The notes: a model not told the origin generated them from the letters alone. A DNA stretch of 7,366 bases from an uncultured Granulosicoccaceae bacterium (GCA_937951695.1 CALFBL010000325.1:1-7366), one strand, 5' to 3'; positions 1 to 6,415 are shown, counted from the stretch's first letter. Translations and numbers: made by a program.

Positions 1-1329
1 GATGTCCATGCCCCATTCGTTGGATGGAATGTAGAACAACTTGGAATCCTGTGAGTAAGCCATGGGCATCCAGTTCTTACCACCGAGAAAACTCGGTACG
101 GCAAAGATGGATTTACCTTTCTTGCCATCGGCAGATTCTGCAGGGTTACCCGGACGATTTTCCGGATCCCAAATGGGGCGACCGTTTTCATCAATGCCTT
201 TAGCCCAAGTGATGTTCTTAACAAAGGGTGTAGCCGAGATGAAGTCCCCGTTGGTACGATCAAGAACATAGAAAAAACCGTTTCTATCAGCGGTAGCACC
301 AGCTTTAACCATCTCGCCGTCTTTTTCCATATCAAACGGAATGAATTCATTCACGCCGTCGTAATCCCAGCCATCATGAGGTGTGGTTTGAAAGCCCCAC
401 ATGATCTCACCGTTTTCAGGATCGATGGCGACGCGGGAAGACGTCCACTTGTTATCTCCTGGACGCAAATGTGAGTTCCAGGGTGCCGGGTTACCGGTTC
501 CGAAAAACGCAAGCTTGGTATCAGGATCGTAAGTGCCACCTAACCAGGGTGCACCGCCACCGTTCTTCCACAAATCCCCTGGCCAACTGTCATTAACAGC
601 ATCGCCTGTCATCGTGGTTTCTTCGCCGTTCATCGTACCCATATGGCCTTCGATAACGGGGCGTGTCCAGACCAGATCCCCGGTATCCGGGTTGCGGGCC
701 TGAACTTCACCGATAACACCAAACTCACCACCGGAGTTACCGGTAATAATTAAGGGCCCATGAGCGTCGGTTGGTACAATTAACGGGGCTGCTGTATAGG
801 AATAGCCCGCTTCGAAATCAGCGATGGTTTTACGCCAGACGACCTTACCGGTCTTGGCATCTAGCGCAACGATTTTGGCGTCTAACGTGCCGAAGAATAC
901 TTTGTCACCGAGGATGGCAGCACCTCGATTTACCACATCACAGCACGGCAGAATGCCTTCCGGCAAACGGGCGTCATACTGCCACAGCTCAGAACCGGTA
1001 GCGATATCGATAGCCCACATACGGCTGTAAGAACCAGTGACGTACATGACACCGTCTTTGATCAATGGTTGTGATTCCTGACCCCGTTGTTTTTCACCAC
1101 CGAACGAAAAGGACCAGACTGGAAACAGATTGTTGATGTTGTCTTTATTAATAATGTTCAGTGGACTGTAGCGCTGACCACGAGGACCCAGACCGTAGGA
1201 GACAATATCTCCCGTGGAGGCCTGATCGCCGACGATGTCGTCTACGTTAACATCGGCACTAACTTGACCGGATATCCCGGTAACCAGTGTCATAGCACTA
1301 GCCAAGGCTAGCAGCTTGAAGTTCTTCAT
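1..1329 (-). CDS. pedH: PQQ-dependent alcohol dehydrogenase, PedH/ExaF type, predicted lanthanide-dependent (3' end outside window)
   Basis: Periplasmic quinoprotein that oxidises primary alcohols to aldehydes with PQQ and passes electrons to a cytochrome c. The window holds 443 residues; the family is usually about 590-630, so the C-terminal part is off the left edge. Residues 1-25 are a Sec signal peptide with likely cleavage at VSA|DV. Visible family features are the vicinal cysteines C129-C130 (PCCDVVNRGAA) that form the disulfide next to PQQ, and metal ligands E202 (SGGEFG) and N280 (GTGNPAPWN). The catalytic D322 lies in TPHDGWDYDGVNE, with R349 in ADRNGFF. D324, two residues after the catalytic Asp, is the residue that separates lanthanide enzymes (XoxF, ExaF, PedH) from calcium enzymes (Ala or Ser there). 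The stretch GGEKQRGQESQPLI and the NGFFYVLDRTNG region look like ethanol-type PedE/PedH/ExaF rather than XoxF. The ATG has a strong GGAGGAG six bases upstream. The symbol follows resemblance and gene order; substrate range is not shown. Confidence 0.93.
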   Translation of the reverse strand, partial: MKNFKLLALASAMTLVTGISGQVSADVNVDDIVGDQASTGDIVSYGLGPRGQRYSPLNIINKDNINNLFPVWSFSFGGEKQRGQESQPLIKDGVMYVTGSYSRMWAIDIATGSELWQYDARLPEGILPCCDVVNRGAAILGDKVFFGTLDAKIVALDAKTGKVVWRKTIADFEAGYSYTAAPLIVPTDAHGPLIITGNSGGEFGVIGEVQARNPDTGDLVWTRPVIEGHMGTMNGEETTMTGDAVNDSWPGDLWKNGGGAPWLGGTYDPDTKLAFFGTGNPAPWNSHLRPGDNKWTSSRVAIDPENGEIMWGFQTTPHDGWDYDGVNEFIPFDMEKDGEMVKAGATADRNGFFYVLDRTNGDFISATPFVKNITWAKGIDENGRPIWDPENRPGNPAESADGKKGKSIFAVPSFLGGKNWMPMAYSQDSKLFYIPSNEWGMDI

Positions 1330-1334
1330 AACTA

Positions 1335-1342
1335 TCTCCTCC
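1335..1342 (-). promoter_or_regulatory. Shine-Dalgarno site of the PQQ dehydrogenase
   Basis: On the minus strand this reads GGAGGAGA, an almost perfect anti-16S match. The core GGAGGAG lies six bases before the ATG at 1329. It is the strongest ribosome binding site in the window and fixes the start codon. It suggests that the dehydrogenase is translated more strongly than its accessory genes. Confidence 0.8.
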
Positions 1343-1384
1343 AACGGTGATTAAAATTGCGCTAGTCAATACACGCATGACAAT

Positions 1385-1409
1385 CCAATTAGGCATATTT
1401 CCTATTTGG
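1385..1409. repeat. Inverted repeat, 9-bp arms with 7-base spacer, candidate operator
   Basis: On the minus strand the arms read CCAAATAGG (1401-1409) and CCTAATTGG (1385-1393), separated by AAATATG. The arms pair at eight of nine positions. The element lies 56 to 80 bases before the dehydrogenase ATG and touches a TTGACC box. Its size and symmetry suit a dimeric activator or repressor. It could also form a short hairpin in the leader, but no U tract follows, so a terminator is unlikely. The binding protein is unknown. Confidence 0.5.
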
Positions 1410-1465
1410 GTCAAGCCTTGGCTTCGCCATTCCAACGACACAAACCCTGCAGACCCTGAAATCAG

Positions 1466-1500
1466 CACTTTTATACTTTTACACACTCATTACTTTTACA
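1466..1500 (-). repeat. Short direct repeats (TAAAAGT-type) upstream of the dehydrogenase gene
   Basis: On the minus strand TGTAAAAGTA occurs at 1491-1500 and again at 1474-1483, a 17-base period. A third related copy, TATAAAAGTG, lies at 1466-1475 and overlaps the second by two bases. The copies sit about 55-90 bases upstream of the inverted repeat. They may be tandem protein-binding sites or simply an AT-rich UP-like region. Confidence 0.35.
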
Positions 1501-1529
1501 CAAGCCGTGTATGACGAGCATAACAATCA

Positions 1530-2597
1530 CTAGTCCACGGTTACTGCAGGCAAGAGGTTGTCCTCAAGCCCAAGGTACAAATGAACCACAGACCTTTCAT
1601 ACTCGGTCTGTACTTCGTCCAACGAAGTAAATCTATCGGGAATCGGCTGAGCCATTGCTTCGTTCATTGTGAAACCCAAGGAAGCCGCTTCGGACAGCGA
1701 TTCTTCCAACCAGTTGATGTAATCAGCAGTCTGCTCTAGGGAACCCCCACGTTCATCGCGCAAGCCATGTCCAGGCAGTATCAATTCTCGGTCGAGTGAG
1801 GCCAGTGTTTTCAGCGATTCCAGCCATCCATCGATATCCGCACTGGGCGTTGTAGGCGCTCGGTTGTAGAAAGCCAGATCTCCGGTGAAGAGCACTCCGG
1901 TTTCATCGTCGCGAATGGCGAGGTCAGAGCTGGTATGCCCACTTAAGTAGAACAAAGAGAATTTCCGGCCGCCCACCTCTTCAAAATCTGACTCCAGCGC
2001 CACGCCCGGTGCAACCACTGTGGTACCCCTCATCCAGTCGCCAATCAAACGATACAGGTTGTCAGAAAAACCATCGGCTTCAGCAATGATATTGTCGATC
2101 ACCTGCTGCGGCGCAGCGAGACTGCCTCTTTCGAAAACCTGGTTACCAAAAATGTGGTCTGGATGATGATGTGTGTTGTACACCCGCAGAATGGGTTTTC
2201 CCGGAACAGTTTTCTCGATTAAATGCAGTAAAGCCTCGCCGTATCGACGCGACGGACCGGTATCGATTACAACAACGCCATCGGGTACTTCTATGAACGA
2301 GACGTTGACAATGTTGCCACCGTTCTGGAGCGTAAAATATTCGGTGCGTCCGTGGATAGCCCAGGTACCCCTGGCGATTTCAGTAACATCGAGATCATAG
2401 GCCAACTGATTGGCGTGCACCGAAGCACAACACGTACAAGCCGATCCCATCAGAAGCTGCAACGCCCGTCTACGTGAATAGTTGTGCGGCAAATTGTCAG
2501 ACACATTTCGCAGTAACTGACCCAACGGGGTGACCGACGAAACGGCTGATGTCAGGACCGACTTACGGGCAGACAAGGGGTTGCTAGTGTCTCTCAT
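1530..2597 (-). CDS. Quinoprotein relay system zinc metallohydrolase (SoxH-like, metallo-beta-lactamase fold), exported
   Basis: 355 residues. The metallo-beta-lactamase fold is clear: residues 111-114 IDTG, the metal motif HHHPDH at 143-148 (H143, H145, D147, H148), H221 in SGHTSSD, D240 in FTGD and H277 in LPGHG. This is a complete dinuclear zinc-type ligand set, so the enzyme should be active. It belongs with the SoxH-related hydrolases that accompany PQQ dehydrogenases and SoxYZ-like carriers. SoxH relatives are suspected thiol-ester or persulfide hydrolases, but the substrate here is unknown. Export signal: S41-R42-R43-R44-A45-L46 followed by a hydrophobic run ending at VHA62 looks like a Tat signal, though the 40 residues before it are unusually long. 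C54, C56 and C57 lie inside this region. A start at the TTG of L36 would give a compact signal but lacks a clear ribosome site; the ATG has AGG five bases upstream. It starts 14 bases after the carrier gene. Confidence 0.88.
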   Translation of the reverse strand: MRDTSNPLSARKSVLTSAVSSVTPLGQLLRNVSDNLPHNYSRRRALQLLMGSACTCCASVHANQLAYDLDVTEIARGTWAIHGRTEYFTLQNGGNIVNVSFIEVPDGVVVIDTGPSRRYGEALLHLIEKTVPGKPILRVYNTHHHPDHIFGNQVFERGSLAAPQQVIDNIIAEADGFSDNLYRLIGDWMRGTTVVAPGVALESDFEEVGGRKFSLFYLSGHTSSDLAIRDDETGVLFTGDLAFYNRAPTTPSADIDGWLESLKTLASLDRELILPGHGLRDERGGSLEQTADYINWLEESLSEAASLGFTMNEAMAQPIPDRFTSLDEVQTEYERSVVHLYLGLEDNLLPAVTVD

Positions 2598-2611
2598 CAG
2601 AGCCTGACCCC

Positions 2612-3412
2612 CTAGTTCTTGATGGTTTCAGTGACCGGTAGCGTAAAGTTGAATTCATTGGCTTCAGTGTCACGGGCGTAGACCAGAAGCTCATCAAGCT
2701 TGTCTTCCACCAACGGTTTCAGAGTCAAAGTTGGGTTTTCACTGATGGGTTCAAACAATTCTACTCGAGCAAGCTCATCACCCGCAGGTGATGTCACTTC
2801 TACGGTATTCATGTAAAACACAGGAATGCCAGGCGCCAGACCGGTATCCATCGGGTGACGCATACGCATGGAAAGCCGTGCAGAATTTTCTGTTTCACGC
2901 CGGAATAAGGCGCGTGTTTCCCCAAGGGTTTGGTACCAGTTATCTATACCATGTGCCAGAGCAGGAGCCGTGCATCCACCACCTGCTGCGGTAACGTAAA
3001 TCCCGTTGACGTGCCAGACCCCATCACTGGTTTTTACCCCCACACGGATAGGGCTGGCCTGCTCAAGCTTTACCCGAAAACCGATGAACGCCTGCGCACG
3101 GGTGGGGTGAAGCGTAAGAATGTGCGGAATCGGATTCAGGTCTGCCAAGGCGACGATTTCTACCACATTGTCCAGAGCAGTCGCGTCGACCGTAATCGGG
3201 ACTTGCATTTGGTCTTCAGCATCGTGTGGCCCGACGACTTTTACCCGCTGATCGATGACAACTTCGCCCGGGAAGAAACGGCCCGCAAGGTTATCCCACA
3301 TGACCGAATTGAGTGGATCTTCCGGCAGTGTTCTTGTATCGGCTGCCAAGGCATAACTGAGCGTCAGGGCAATAACAGTGACTATGGCTTGCAATAAAAT
3401 TCGGCTCATCAT
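2612..3412 (-). CDS. Quinoprotein dehydrogenase-associated SoxYZ-like carrier protein
   Basis: 266 residues with a Sec signal peptide (about 1-24, cleavage near ALA|AD). The mature protein looks like SoxY (about 35-150) fused to a SoxZ-like domain (about 170-262). The linker carries GGGC147TAP. In true SoxY the C-terminal GGCGG arm holds a cysteine that binds sulfur intermediates covalently. C147 is the only cysteine in the whole protein, which supports a carrier role rather than a structural disulfide. The immunoglobulin-like beta-sandwich pattern (IRVGVKTSDG, HPMDTG, YMNTVEV, VELFEPISENPTL) fits the fused carrier family found beside PQQ dehydrogenases. What it carries is unknown. There are two ATGs in tandem (3412 and 3409); GAGG at 3418-3421 is 5 and 8 bases from them, so the second may be used. 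It lies 52 bases after the binding-protein gene and 14 before the metallohydrolase, so the pair is very likely co-expressed. Confidence 0.9.
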   Translation of the reverse strand: MMSRILLQAIVTVIALTLSYALAADTRTLPEDPLNSVMWDNLAGRFFPGEVVIDQRVKVVGPHDAEDQMQVPITVDATALDNVVEIVALADLNPIPHILTLHPTRAQAFIGFRVKLEQASPIRVGVKTSDGVWHVNGIYVTAAGGGCTAPALAHGIDNWYQTLGETRALFRRETENSARLSMRMRHPMDTGLAPGIPVFYMNTVEVTSPAGDELARVELFEPISENPTLTLKPLVEDKLDELLVYARDTEANEFNFTLPVTETIKN

Positions 3413-3464
3413 TCCATCCTCAAGCGCGCTGTATCTGCCAGCGACTTACGTAACAATAGACGCA

Positions 3465-4304
3465 TTAATATTCGGGGGCCGTAAACGTAACACCGTATTT
3501 TGCAGCAATAGCCTCCATCTCTCCAGACTGAACCAACTCGCTGGCAACATCCGTTAACGCATAGCCAAGGTCCCGACTGTCGTGTTTGATACCGATTCCA
3601 ACGGGCCAACTGGACCGGACAATACCGGGCATGGGTGGCTGCAGAATCTGCGTATCGATATTCGGTGACTGTTCTGCAATCCATTCGGTCTGAGCTTTTG
3701 AGGCCATTACGGCTGTAACCTCACCGCTTTTAAACAGAGTGATCACATCGTCAAAGGTTCTGCCACGTCGGATAGAGCTATGCAACTGACCGCGAAAGGC
3801 ATTCGACAAGAAGAAATCACTGACAGTGTCCAGTTCAGCGCCAACAGGCTTATTCAAAAAGCGTGCAAAGGTTTCCAGTTCGGGCAGTTGCTCGGCGTCC
3901 ACCACGACAGCCATCTCTTCCAGAAAATACGGCGACATCAAAACGATAAATTCATTGCGGGTATCGAGCTCACGGTCGAAAGGGACGTGCATCATGACGT
4001 CAGCCACTTTGCGATGAATCAAATCGCCCTTCCACAAATTAACGCGCAAGTCGTCATCAACACTTTCATCGGCACCGCGCATAAGCAGTCGCAGTTCAAC
4101 ACCCAGACTTTCTGCAAATTTTTTCGCGATGTCGACATCAATACCAGTTGCTTCGCCGTTCTCATCTTGGAAGGAGTAAGGGGCGTAGTCCTGATAGACA
4201 AAAATGGTGATGAAACCGCTGTCGATGACATCGTCTATCACTCTGGCGTGTGCGGTCGACGCCGCTAGCGCCACAGTCAAAAACAACCACGAAAACGCCT
4301 TCAT
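3465..4304 (-). CDS. Quinoprotein dehydrogenase-associated periplasmic binding protein (MxaJ/XoxJ-like)
   Basis: 279 residues with a clear Sec signal peptide (1-20, AHA|RV). The mature protein has the type 3 extracellular solute-binding fold: the early strand ITIFVYQDYAPYSF, the motif GEATGIDVDIAKKFAESLG, and a late region (GIGIKHDSRDLGYALTDVASEL) typical of amino-acid-type binding proteins. Relatives next to PQQ dehydrogenases are called MxaJ or XoxJ. They lack their own transporter and are thought to help dehydrogenase maturation, possibly by binding the partly folded apo-enzyme; that role is from family knowledge, not from this sequence. The ATG follows the pedF stop directly (TAGATG) and no good ribosome site precedes it, so translation is probably coupled to pedF. 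A substrate-binding protein of the separate ABC importer lies further upstream, but the two belong to different families. Confidence 0.9.
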   Translation of the reverse strand: MKAFSWLFLTVALAASTAHARVIDDVIDSGFITIFVYQDYAPYSFQDENGEATGIDVDIAKKFAESLGVELRLLMRGADESVDDDLRVNLWKGDLIHRKVADVMMHVPFDRELDTRNEFIVLMSPYFLEEMAVVVDAEQLPELETFARFLNKPVGAELDTVSDFFLSNAFRGQLHSSIRRGRTFDDVITLFKSGEVTAVMASKAQTEWIAEQSPNIDTQILQPPMPGIVRSSWPVGIGIKHDSRDLGYALTDVASELVQSGEMEAIAAKYGVTFTAPEY

Positions 4305-4766
4305 CTAAATGTCTTTGGGCTGCGCTTCGATGTAAGAACGAATAGCCCACATCGCTTCCTGGCTTAGCAGATCCTGAAATGGTGGCATTTTGTAGGCACC
4401 GTTCTGACTGTACCCTTTACGCACCCGTTCCATATACCACTCATCCCCAAACACACCATCTTCAAGCAATCGAAGATCCGGCGCGATGCCACCGGAGATA
4501 GCCTCCAGCCCGTGACAACGAGCGCAATTCGAATTATAACCCGAAGCGCCGACCGCTTTGGCCAGTTCGTACTGCTTACCACCGGCTAAGCGGTACGGAT
4601 TTTCTTCAACGAATTCCTCACCAATCGGATCGAGCCCTTCTGTATTGACAGCCTGGGGCGTTACGTCTCCGTGGCCATGCACCACACTGAATGAAGTTAA
4701 AATCAGTAAACCCAAGAGTGACATTGCAGCCAATCGGGCCGACACTGATTGTTGCAATGAATCCAT
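4305..4766 (-). CDS. pedF: Cytochrome c-550, PedF type
   Basis: 153 residues with an N-terminal signal peptide (n-region with R11, hydrophobic 13-29, cleavage near HG|HGD). One haem c site is visible: C81-A-R-C84-H85. The probable axial methionine is M127 in YKMPPF. The mature start HGDVTPQAV, the stretch NPYR, the segment CARCHGLEAISGGIAPDLR and the ending LSQEAMWAIRSYIEAQ match what I recall of the PedF family. This is the periplasmic electron acceptor of PedE/PedH-type alcohol dehydrogenases, which passes electrons on to the terminal oxidase. The ATG has AAGGTG (4772-4777) five bases upstream; M15 is an alternative start without such a site and with a shorter n-region. It is the first gene after a 155-base gap and is fused end to start with the next gene. 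Confidence 0.93.
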   Translation of the reverse strand: MDSLQQSVSARLAAMSLLGLLILTSFSVVHGHGDVTPQAVNTEGLDPIGEEFVEENPYRLAGGKQYELAKAVGASGYNSNCARCHGLEAISGGIAPDLRLLEDGVFGDEWYMERVRKGYSQNGAYKMPPFQDLLSQEAMWAIRSYIEAQPKDI

Positions 4767-4921
4767 TAAAACACCTTGAGTTGCAAAAGCTCCACTACTT
4801 TAGCCTAATTCAATTTCCTTGGGCTTGCAAGTTTTACCTACCGAAACAGCCGATGTACCTTACGGGTCTATAGGTTCCATTCACAGCCCGTTTTTGTAAT
4901 CTTGACGTGCATCGCGAGTAA
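4767..4921 (-). promoter_or_regulatory. Gap upstream of pedF, possible weak promoter
   Basis: These 155 bases separate the ABC ATPase stop from pedF. On the minus strand TTGCAA (4825-4830) and TAGGCT (4802-4807) are 17 bases apart and could be a weak sigma-70 promoter for the pedF group. The two boxes match the consensus at only about four and three positions. The pedF ribosome site AAGGTG is at 4772-4777. No hairpin with a T run was found after the ATPase gene, so read-through from the ABC genes is also possible. Confidence 0.3.
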
Positions 4922-5647
4922 CTACCCACCAGCAACCAGGACATCAATTTCAGCACGAATCACTTTCACCATTTCCAGGCTTCGCTCCGCTCGAGGCACC
5001 GAAATACGGTGTTCGTGTCCTACCGACGCCGGGCTGCCCGAAAAAAACAAAATTCTGTCAGCCAGCTCGATAGCCTCATCGATGTTATGGGTCACCATTA
5101 GCGCAATACATGAACGAGCTGACCATACCTTCACTAACAGGCGACGCAATCGCGCCGCTGTCTCGTTATCCAGAGAAACAAAGGGCTCATCAAGAATCAG
5201 TACGGACGGATTGACCGCAAATGCGCGCGCCAGGCTCACTCGTCTGGCCAGTCCGAGAGAGAGCTCATTGGGGTACAGCGAAATGTGGTCCGATAAACCC
5301 AGTTCTGCGAACAGCTCGTGAAACGTCGCGTTGTTCACCGACACGGCCACGTCATTCAGCGCTAGCTGAACGTTTTGCTCTACCGTGCGCCACGGTAACA
5401 ATCGCGGTTCTTGAAAAACGGCGGCCATCTTATGACGGCTGTGTGTATCGTCAACGCTGACCGTGCCGTCGAAGTCAGTATCGAGCCCCAAAATACAACG
5501 CAGAGTGGTTGTCTTTCCGCACCCGGAAGGGCCCACGATGCACGTGAAAGAATTTTCTTCACAGACAAACTGCAGCAAATTAAGCACATCCAGTTCCGCA
5601 CCCTCACTGGATTTGAATTGCTTGGACTTTATATTGACGTCAAGCAT
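4922..5647 (-). CDS. ABC transporter ATP-binding protein, NitT/TauT (SsuB/TauB) type
   Basis: 241 residues of cytoplasmic ATPase that would power import with the permease encoded just upstream. Motifs in order are Walker A GPSGCGKTT (39-47), Q-loop Q79 in FQEPRLLPWRTV (the nitrate/sulfonate/taurine-type pattern), signature LSLGL (129-133), Walker B LILDEP (150-155, catalytic E154), D-loop SLD (158-160) and switch H187 in VTHNIDEA. The signature departs from LSGGQ: its third residue is Leu. I recall LSLGM variants in related ATPases, so the protein is probably still functional. The ATG overlaps the last eight bases of the permease gene (ATGCTTGA), showing translational coupling. The length is normal for the family. 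Cargo cannot be read from the ATPase. Confidence 0.93.
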   Translation of the reverse strand: MLDVNIKSKQFKSSEGAELDVLNLLQFVCEENSFTCIVGPSGCGKTTTLRCILGLDTDFDGTVSVDDTHSRHKMAAVFQEPRLLPWRTVEQNVQLALNDVAVSVNNATFHELFAELGLSDHISLYPNELSLGLARRVSLARAFAVNPSVLILDEPFVSLDNETAARLRRLLVKVWSARSCIALMVTHNIDEAIELADRILFFSGSPASVGHEHRISVPRAERSLEMVKVIRAEIDVLVAGG

Positions 5648-6395
5648 TGCTCACACGCCAACGTCTCGCGTGATTCTCAAGCGGCTGCAACACCAGATAC
5701 TCCACCACCAGCATGACGGCGACAAACACCAGTGTGTAAGCGAGTATGGTTGCGACATCGAATAACTGAAAATGCAAGTGAATCTGAAACCCAACGCCGT
5801 TGGAACGGCCCAACAGTTCAATCACCAGCACCACCTTCCAAATCAGTGCCACACCCGATCGTGTAGCGGCGGCAAAGTACGGCTGCAATTGTGGTAACAC
5901 AATATGTCGCAGTGCCTTCCAGCGCGAAAAATTAAACACCCGAGCCATCTCTGCAAACTCAGGTTCAAGCGACTTTGCCCCCTCGCGGATAGTGACCACC
6001 ACATTGGGAATTTTGTTCAGCGCAACCGCCCCAATGGCTGCGGCCTCATTTAGACCGAACCAGATGTAGCTAAGTACAATAATAACCAGCGCGGGCAGGT
6101 TCAGAAACAGAATGACCCATGGATCAAACAACTTGTTCAGCCCACCGTTTCTGCCCAACACTATGCCAATGGCGCCACCGATGGCCATAGCCACTACAAA
6201 CGCGGCAAACACCCGGCCGAGTGTTGCCACGGTATGACGCACCAATTCACCCGAATTGAACTCAACACCGATGGCTGCGGCCACTGCCACCGGTGATGGC
6301 AGCGCACGGCTTTGCGCCAACCAGGCACTCACCGTCCAGAGCAGCAATAATGCCGCCACAGAAAGCAGCCAGACTGGTAACCGAGCGCTACGCAA
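5640..6395 (-). CDS. ABC transporter permease, NitT/TauT (SsuC/TauC) type
   Basis: About 251 residues with roughly six hydrophobic segments (near 9-27, 60-80, 93-113, 115-135, 172-192 and 215-238). The cytoplasmic EAA loop that docks the ATPase lies near 149-168 (E149-M-A-R, then RWKALRHIVLP). The pattern ALPSPVAV near the N-terminus and the EAA loop match permeases of nitrate, sulfonate and taurine importers. The start is uncertain. The TTG at 6395 is the best in-frame choice and gives a normal N-terminus, but no clear ribosome site precedes it and no ATG or GTG lies between the upstream stop and it. The gene starts 20 bases after the binding-protein stop and overlaps the ATPase gene by eight bases, so the three are one unit. 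Confidence 0.9.
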   Translation of the reverse strand: MRSARLPVWLLSVAALLLLWTVSAWLAQSRALPSPVAVAAAIGVEFNSGELVRHTVATLGRVFAAFVVAMAIGGAIGIVLGRNGGLNKLFDPWVILFLNLPALVIIVLSYIWFGLNEAAAIGAVALNKIPNVVVTIREGAKSLEPEFAEMARVFNFSRWKALRHIVLPQLQPYFAAATRSGVALIWKVVLVIELLGRSNGVGFQIHLHFQLFDVATILAYTLVFVAVMLVVEYLVLQPLENHARRWRVSNA

Positions 6396-6415
6396 GATTC
6401 TACAAGCAATTGATG

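Larger units (their letters stand above)
1330..1529 (-). promoter_or_regulatory. Intergenic leader and probable promoter region of the dehydrogenase gene
   Basis: This 200-base AT-rich gap separates the metallohydrolase stop from the dehydrogenase start and is the longest non-coding stretch here. On the minus strand it holds three TAAAAGT-containing direct repeats (1466-1500), a short AAGCC-AA-GGCTT dyad (1413-1424), a TTGACC box (1409-1414) and a near-perfect 9-bp inverted repeat (1385-1409). TTGACC could be a sigma-70 -35 box, but the hexamer 17 bases later (TAATTG) is a poor -10, so no exact start is claimed. The size and the concentration of symmetric elements suggest separate control of the dehydrogenase. 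This fits the known lanthanide- and alcohol-responsive control of pedH/exa genes by LuxR-type response regulators; that link is inference. No stem followed by a T run was seen. Confidence 0.5.

Noticed and set aside
1413..1424. AAGCC-AA-GGCTT as a transcription terminator
   Set aside because: The loop would be only two bases, the stem five, and no T run follows on the minus strand. At most it is a small protein-binding dyad.
1416..1432. Sigma-54 promoter (TGGC with GC twelve bases later)
   Set aside because: The GG and GC have the right spacing, but the -12 box reads AGGC instead of TTGC and the rest of the -24 box does not match.
1298..1486. Minus-strand 62-codon frame in the dehydrogenase leader
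   Set aside because: It runs out of frame into the dehydrogenase gene, has no ribosome site and its product resembles nothing known. The gap is better explained as regulatory.
2930..3397. Plus-strand open frame of 155 codons
   Set aside because: It lies opposite the SoxYZ-like carrier gene, whose protein has a signal peptide and clear family features. The plus-strand product shows no recognisable domain.
3780..4268. Plus-strand open frame of 162 codons
   Set aside because: It is fully antisense to the MxaJ-like binding protein gene and its translation has no motif or signal peptide. It is a shadow of the real frame.
4804..4823. Second copy of the 1385-1409 inverted repeat upstream of pedF
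   Set aside because: Only fragments (CCCAA, GGAAAT) are shared, the spacing differs and no symmetric arms are present. The likeness may be chance.
4902..5321. Plus-strand open frame of 139 codons
   Set aside because: It is antisense to the ABC ATPase, which carries all expected motifs. The composition is rich in Ser, Arg and Thr, as is common for shadow frames.
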